From assembly GCA_964035795.1 (NCBI GenBank), contig OZ038321.1, forward strand, positions 13,447,971-13,511,970: DNA of 64,000 nucleotides. The letters run 5' to 3'. Origin of the DNA: Pterobdella sp. o SKG-2022 (Eukaryota > Annelida > Clitellata > Hirudinida > Piscicolidae). Below are positions 58,401-64,000 of this stretch, piece by piece. The stretch's first letter is position 1. Every line of letters starts with the position of its first letter. Under the pieces are notes generated by a model. It saw nothing but the letters and a program-made list of their open reading frames with translations. It made no database searches and was not told where the DNA came from. Both the position numbers and the translations under genes were made by a program.

Positions 58401-61291
58401 GTTAAATTTATAAGACACCCATCAAAAGGAGTTAACTTTCAGCAGAAGTAACATGCGAAGCTTTCCAATCACGGAGTTTTCATATATTGGCGTTAACCTG
58501 CAATCTGCAAGACGCCCCTAATGAATGCAGATTACTTAATGAGATAATCAGGTGCTTCCTTCCAGTTCTATATGACCTTATGCTTTATGCGTTTTTTAGT
58601 TTATTTCTGGAGAACTTTCTAGTTTAGTTTTTTTTTTGAATATTTTTTAATTGTCTAAATGAGAGGATATATGAGGTTTGAATTAAAACCTAACAATTTA
58701 AAATGCTTTAATTTTATTGCGATTTAAGATTTAAGTTGCAAAAAATGCTTAAAAGATGAAATAAATTTAAAATCATAAATTAAAAGTTTAAAAGTATCAG
58801 AATGAAAAAAAATATTCAACTTGAGAAGTTGAAATATTTTTGAAGTCTGTGCAAACAAACTGAAAGGCTTTCAGTTCGAAGCAAAATGAACAACTTTTAG
58901 AAAATTTATATCTTATATGTTGTGTTTTAAAACAACTAATCGGTTTCCATTCATCTCTAAACAAAGATTCAAAAGTTCAATACATGGAAGTTTCTAACTC
59001 ATGTTTTGTATCACAAAAGTACGCAAATGTTTAGTTGTGATAGGAATCATAAATAAAAAGAATAGTTAACAATGAAGGAGGGTGGAGGTACGCATATATT
59101 TCTCAAATGGCCTTGCTGTCAAAAGTTTAGATTATAAGTTAAAGGTACATAAGACGCTGTAAATAATTTTTCTTCATTTTTTAAAACGCCGCTAAAACGT
59201 GCTGTATATTTAACATTTAAAAATTCTTTGAAATGACAGTTACAAATGAGAAAATTTACAAAAAATGTCTAAGCATAGAAAACAAAAATTTCATTTAAAT
59301 TTTTTTGAAATACTATATTTATATTTATGACTTAGTTTTAATCAAATTAAAAATTTAGAAAAACATCAAAAAATATTGTAAGCATAATATCCTTACGAGT
59401 ATAACGTACAAGATACATTGTTGAGCAAACATAGAAACGTGCCGACTCACACCAAACGTTGAACACACAAGAATTAACGATTTAAACTTTTTTAACGTGA
59501 TTTAATACGCAATCTGAGTATCCACAACACAACCATACATAAATAAGATCACTACCATACTTCCTTCAATACACATCATTAAGCACACTATTAAATACAC
59601 ATTCACAACACATTTTCACAAATCCACAACACACCTACACCTCCATACACCTCCACACCTTCACACACATTCACAACTCCAATCAGTATGTAAAAGCATC
59701 TTGACACTGCCTCCAAACGCCAAAGTATCAACCTCGAGTCATAGGAACCACAGAGACCACAGTTGCAAAAGTGATGGAGCATTTATAATGTCGAATAATG
59801 CATGGTGTGCCAAAGTGGATGATGGTGAGGAGGGGTTGTCTGTTGTTCTTGCTTGCTTCACAATTGTTTAAATATTAAATTTTAAATAATAATATTAACT
59901 CTTTCAACAATTTTTTATATAAATATAAAAATACTAAGCTAAATAAATGAGTTTTTAAAATTCCCAAACCAATAAATTAATTCATCATGAGAGTCTTGTT
60001 ATCCCATAGAGAACCAATGGTTGCAGTACGACCTGGGACCACCCACCCTGATTACAGGCTTCGTCACCGAGGGCAAGTCTGATCTGAAGAGACAGGCATG
60101 GATCAAGAAGTGAGAGGGTTTATGAGGATGTTATTCAGTTTATCAATATTGATAACTAAAGACTAAAGAGTTCATTATTGTACACTACATTTGATTTTCA
60201 TGAATTATTCTTAAGATTCTTTCATTCATTTCATATTTTATAAATATTAATAAAACTATATCATTGAATTTCAACTTAAGCACTTCATAAATAGGAATAT
60301 CCTTTTTTGCTAATAATTTTGCTGGCACCACCAAGGTACAAGATTTCCTACAGCAACAACTCTATAGCCTGGCATTTCTATTCTGATGATGGACAGCATG
60401 TCAAGGTATCCCATTGATTTCTTATTAGCTCAAACCACTCTACATTGTGCATCAAATTTTCAATTTTTTTAATTTTTAATACATTGTACGTATGTTTCTA
60501 TGAAAATATCGTATGGTGCTTGTCAGTTGTTCAGTTATCTTTATATCTCCATCTTTTTTAGGTTTTTGAAGGCAACAGCAACTCCAACCAATCAGCTTAT
60601 AGTTATTTAAATCGACCAATCACAACACGTTATGTGAGGTTTCACCCTGTCACGTGGTACAAAAAAATCGCCATGAAGGCTGCAGTGATTGGCTGCCCGT
60701 TTGATGGTGGGTGTGGTTGTTTATGTTGCGTGAGTAATTAATTACTTGCTTGTTTCTTGAGTCGTTCAAATGATGATGAATTATGGACCAAATTAAAAAA
60801 TTTTGAAGCTGTAAGTTATGATGGTGAAATGAAAAATGAACTGTCAAAAGAGAAAAATTATCATGAGTTTCAAAACAAAACTAGATCGTTAGACAAATAT
60901 GAAAACAAAACAACATAAAAACCAGCAATGAAACAAAACACCAACCACCACACGAAGTGGAAACTGCGATGATAATCTGCATGAGAAGTTAGTGAGGGAT
61001 AGAGTGTTAAAGAAAGAGGCGTGAGTGATTGATACATTGGTTCGCAGACAAATGTTTAACAGCCTTGAAAAGTTCACCTTTTCATATAAACTTGCAATCG
61101 AATACCTTAGCGTTCTGTTTGAGTATAAACTATTTTGAATAAATATTTTCATTAAATTTTTTAGCTAGACTTTAATTTTTTTCTTTTTTTTTTCATTACT
61201 ATAGAATAGCTTCAATGAATTATTTTTTGTTCAATTTTTTTTTATTTTATTCTCCATGAAGTTGTTGTTGTTTTTAGGCACAAAACCCTGA
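52285..61291 (+). CDS. Secreted protein with two discoidin (F5/8 type C) domains
   Basis: Exons: 52285-52414, 53842-53937, 55478-55587, 56544-56666, 57523-57590, 57812-57882, 58443-58551, 59697-59824, 60010-60109, 60336-60405, 60562-60706, 61278-61291. They sum to 1164 bp, in frame from ATG to TGA (387 residues). The N-terminus is a signal peptide. Two discoidin domains follow, each ending in the family Cys (VEIIGC; AVIGC). Such domains bind carbohydrates, phospholipids or collagen outside cells. No transmembrane segment, kinase or EGF domain is seen, so it is probably a small secreted lectin- or matrix-like protein. If the terminal exon is wrong, the gene could continue to the right into a longer protein such as a contactin-associated or DDR-like receptor. 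Confidence 0.85.
53842..57882 (+). CDS. Discoidin gene exons: first F5/8 type C domain
   Basis: Five exons (53842-53937, 55478-55587, 56544-56666, 57523-57590, 57812-57882) encode CVYNSPLGLSEGVI, ISASSSYPSKL, WCAKYKSSSEWLQIDLG, VTGLLVQGRGDGREWV, FMVSYSLDAYYW, FEGNTNAYHI, DAIVARYIKFHTSEW and SMRVEIIGC. These are all the usual discoidin blocks in order, with the first and last Cys that form the domain-closing disulfide in the family. Confidence 0.93.
58443..60706 (+). CDS. Discoidin gene exons: second F5/8 type C domain
   Basis: Five exons (58443-58551, 59697-59824, 60010-60109, 60336-60405, 60562-60706). The first encodes a divergent start (VTCEAFQSRSF, NECRLLNEII). Then come NNAWCAKVDDENQWLQYDLG, LITGFVTEGKSDLK, YKISYSNNSIAWHFYSDDG, KVFEGNSNSN, TTRYVRFHPVTWYKKIAMK and AVIGC. 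The core is unmistakable. The N-terminal part carries about 35 residues unlike normal discoidin sequence. Exon 58443 may start at 58446 instead (NAGNAG). The acceptor at 59697 (GTAAAAG) lacks a good pyrimidine tract but is required by phase. Confidence 0.88.
61278..61291 (+). CDS. Discoidin gene probable terminal mini-exon
   Basis: The acceptor GTTGTTTTTAG in phase 1 adds only GTKP after CPFD and then stops at TGA 61289-61291. It is accepted because it keeps phase and is followed within 40 bp by overlapping AATAAA hexamers. Alternatively the gene continues past the window with other exons. Confidence 0.5.
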
Positions 61292-64000
61292 AGATCATGT
61301 TATTAGCCTTCAGCCTTCAAATAAATAAACTGAAAGCGCATTTTTCATGCTTTCGACATACATTAATTCTGCCTCATCACTTTTAACCACTGTTAATTAC
61401 CTCAATCATGTGCTAATATCCATATAATTAAAACTTCCCGAAAGCTCTTGTTCAACCCAAAAACTTCGAGTTCACTCAATTGTAATGGTAAACAATGCTA
61501 AAGTTTATGGCTTCGACGCAACAATAGTTTATTTTAAAGGGGCTTTTGGAACACCATCATAAGCTTGCAGTTTCACTTTATTGCTTCATGTTTTTTGACC
61601 CCATGTTAACACAATGGATTGAAGCAAAACATTAGTATCAATATTAAACATTTGAAATGAACATCATATGAGTCTTGAAGCCTCATGCAATGCTAATGTC
61701 TCCTATCATTTGATACTATAGCATTTTCAAGGACTATTTTTTAAAGTCTTCGGCTTAACTCACAATTTTTTATTTAATTGAAATGCATTGAAGAAATCTC
61801 GTTCATACAAGTTTTAATTAGAGGATAACACAATGATGCTTTATATGAGAGAGAATTTTGCACGGAGATTTGATGTTTGTAAATAGAATCGACTTGTTAA
61901 TTTCTTATATGAATAAAAAATATAAAATTATGATAATATTTTACTTAATTAAACGAATGCTATCGTACGATTTCAATGAGAACATTTCTTTAACATTTTT
62001 ATTATTATTATTATATTTATTTTAATTTTGTATTAAAATTTTGTCTTTTTAAATGAGTTCAAATTAAATTTAATTCCCTAAAAATATCGATTTAGTTATT
62101 TTCAATTACCAATTAAATATATACACTAAACCCTATCCTTCAATCATTAATAAAACCCTTAACAAAGAAAGTCTGAAGTTCATAAGCTTGACGCCATCAT
62201 ATTACACAACTTATTAAACTCCAATAAGCAATTATCATAATTTCAAAAGTTTCCTTCAATGACACCTCGGTACTTATTTTATTGATAAGAAGTATGTAAT
62301 AGATTAATACCGAGTAGACAATGGGTGAGAAGGAGATAAAAGTTAATTTGGCAAGCCATAAATAGTTATATCACATTAATAAAGTGTATGTTTTTTGAAA
62401 ATATTTGAGTTATTTCGTATATAATTTTAAGTTTATTTTCTTTTTTTTCATGAATTTAACACAAATAATAACTTTATTTGTGTTGAAATAAGTTTAGTTT
62501 TTTGTTTTTCGTTGGTTTTATTCAAGTAGGATGTTTAGGAAAAACCAATATTAATTAATATTAATAATCTTGAATGGAAAATTCAAAACATTTTTTTATA
62601 GCAAGAAGGATTTCAAGTTTAAAATTTTTGTTTCGATTAGACGTACTTACTGTTTTTTAAAAATTAACTACGGACAGGTAACTGTTAACAAAATCAAATT
62701 TTTTATGTATAAATGAAAGGAAATTACCCATTCATAATTTTGCAGCGAACAATTATATAAAGACGAAAATATTTTCCAAAATTCAAGAATGATTACAACT
62801 GGTAGAAACTATAGACAAAATAAATGGTGGTTTTTAAAAAAATTTATACTGAGAATGGAACAAAAAAACACGAAGTATAGAAACAATGATGAAGCAGTAC
62901 TAATAATATGAATAATAATAATTGTAGAAAAATAAAATAAAAACAATAACAATAGTAAGAGAATAAAAAAATAATAAAGAAAAGATTAAAATAAAAAAAA
63001 ATAATAATAATAATAACACCACCAGGGATATGTTCTCGGGGATTCATGCAAGTGAACAACCATGCCTCCTGCAGTTAGTCTTCTTTCTTTCATAACAAAA
63101 AGCATAATATGAACAATAAAAATAATAATAATTATTATTATTATAACAATAATAATAGTCTTTTTGTTTTAATAACAATAATCCTAATATGAAGGAAAAA
63201 AATGACAAGAGAAATAACAATAATTTCAATGATAACTCTAATAATGAGGGGTTCGTGGTGATTGGTTGAAATAATTTTTTCTTCAAAATTTTTTTCTCTT
63301 TCATGAATTTAACCTTTTTAATTTTTTTATAAAAAATATTTAAATAAGTTAAGTTATTTTCAAAATTTTGAAGAACTTCATTTTCTAGACTATAAATACA
63401 TTTCCAAGCTTGAAATGCTCGAGTTTTGCTTATTCAAAATGTTCAGTAAACTTCAAACAAAGCTTGAAATTTCAAAATACATTCAGAAATTTTTCAACAT
63501 GACCAACTATCATGCAACCTCCATCCAACCCCTCTAATCACCATCAAAACCACCCCGATCATCATACTAACCGTAACCTTCAAATCAATTTTGCTCATAA
63601 CACCCAGTGATAACCGTTCATATTTTGCTTCTATTAATTATCATATTCCACGCTTGTATAATTTTTCTAGCCCTAATTATAAAGAGTTCAATGATGAAAA
63701 CTAATCAGCATTGTAATTCATATATTCAGTATTGTGTGGTTTGTTTCATGAAGTAACGTATCACGATGTTAATGTCACGGAGGAGAGTTTGAATGTTGCA
63801 TTCAATTTGAATTTTTATGTTTTTGAAGTTTTCCCTTTTGATTATGGTGGAAAACAATAGTGAGTGGTTGCTCGAACATCAGGGTGATGTACTTAATCTT
63901 GAATGAAACTCACATGGGACTTGTTAATGTTATTAAAAAGTTTGATTCTAGGTGCATTCAAAATGTGGTTCAAATTTAGGATTTCATCGTTGATGTTTTA
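61292..64000. other. Right-hand end without a supported gene
   Basis: AT-rich DNA with A-rich AAT trinucleotide stretches around 62880-63020 and 63110-63240. These create - strand Phe/Tyr-rich open frames without meaning. No conserved exon was seen. Confidence 0.55.
61320..61329 (+). terminator. Overlapping polyadenylation signals of the discoidin gene
   Basis: AATAAATAAA contains two overlapping AATAAA hexamers, 29 bp after the proposed stop. The 3' UTR would be very short, so the assignment is tentative. Confidence 0.45.

Noticed and set aside
62844..63304. - strand Phe/Tyr/Leu-rich open frames near the right end
   Set aside because: They derive from AAT-rich simple sequence and have no conserved features.

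Overview
The window is AT-rich nuclear DNA from a multicellular animal, probably an invertebrate. Genes are broken into many small exons with consensus GT-AG splice sites, introns reach several kilobases, simple-sequence arrays are long, and the protein families are metazoan (AGAP, LRCH, secreted discoidin-domain proteins). I cannot name the species. Nothing resembles an operon, CRISPR array or prokaryotic defence locus. I did not find an obviously new biological system. The most unusual material is a two-copy tRNA-derived SINE family, a large foldback element, an unexplained GC-rich block and an unrecognised gene cut by an assembly gap.

Layout, all genes on the + strand: (1) 271-15409, the 3' part of an AGAP-type Arf GTPase-activating protein with GTPase-like domain, Asn-rich linker, split PH domain, ArfGAP zinc finger and ankyrin repeats; its first exons lie before the window. 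(2) 15410-18143, intergenic DNA with a GC-rich block at 17105-17470. (3) 18144-35696, a complete 17-exon LRCH-type gene with leucine-rich repeats, a long low-complexity middle and a C-terminal calponin-homology domain. (4) 35697-39570, intergenic DNA with a 196-bp (TA)n array, the 3' end of a dead non-LTR retrotransposon on the - strand, and a run of exactly 200 N. (5) 39657-41021, the last five exons of a gene I do not recognise. (6) 41022-52284, about 11 kb without a supported gene, holding a SINE and a foldback repeat. (7) 52285-61291, a gene for a secreted protein with two discoidin (F5/8 type C) domains. (8) 61292-64000, AT-rich DNA without a supported gene.

Exons were built by hand from splice sites and reading phase. 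In the LRCH and discoidin genes the phases close perfectly from ATG to stop (927 and 387 residues), and the visible AGAP exons give about 990 residues in one frame, which is strong internal support. The genes show no common pathway: one regulates Arf GTPases in membrane traffic, one is a cytoplasmic LRR/CH adaptor, one is extracellular and one is unknown. Most other open frames lie in simple repeats or AT-rich introns and are not genes.
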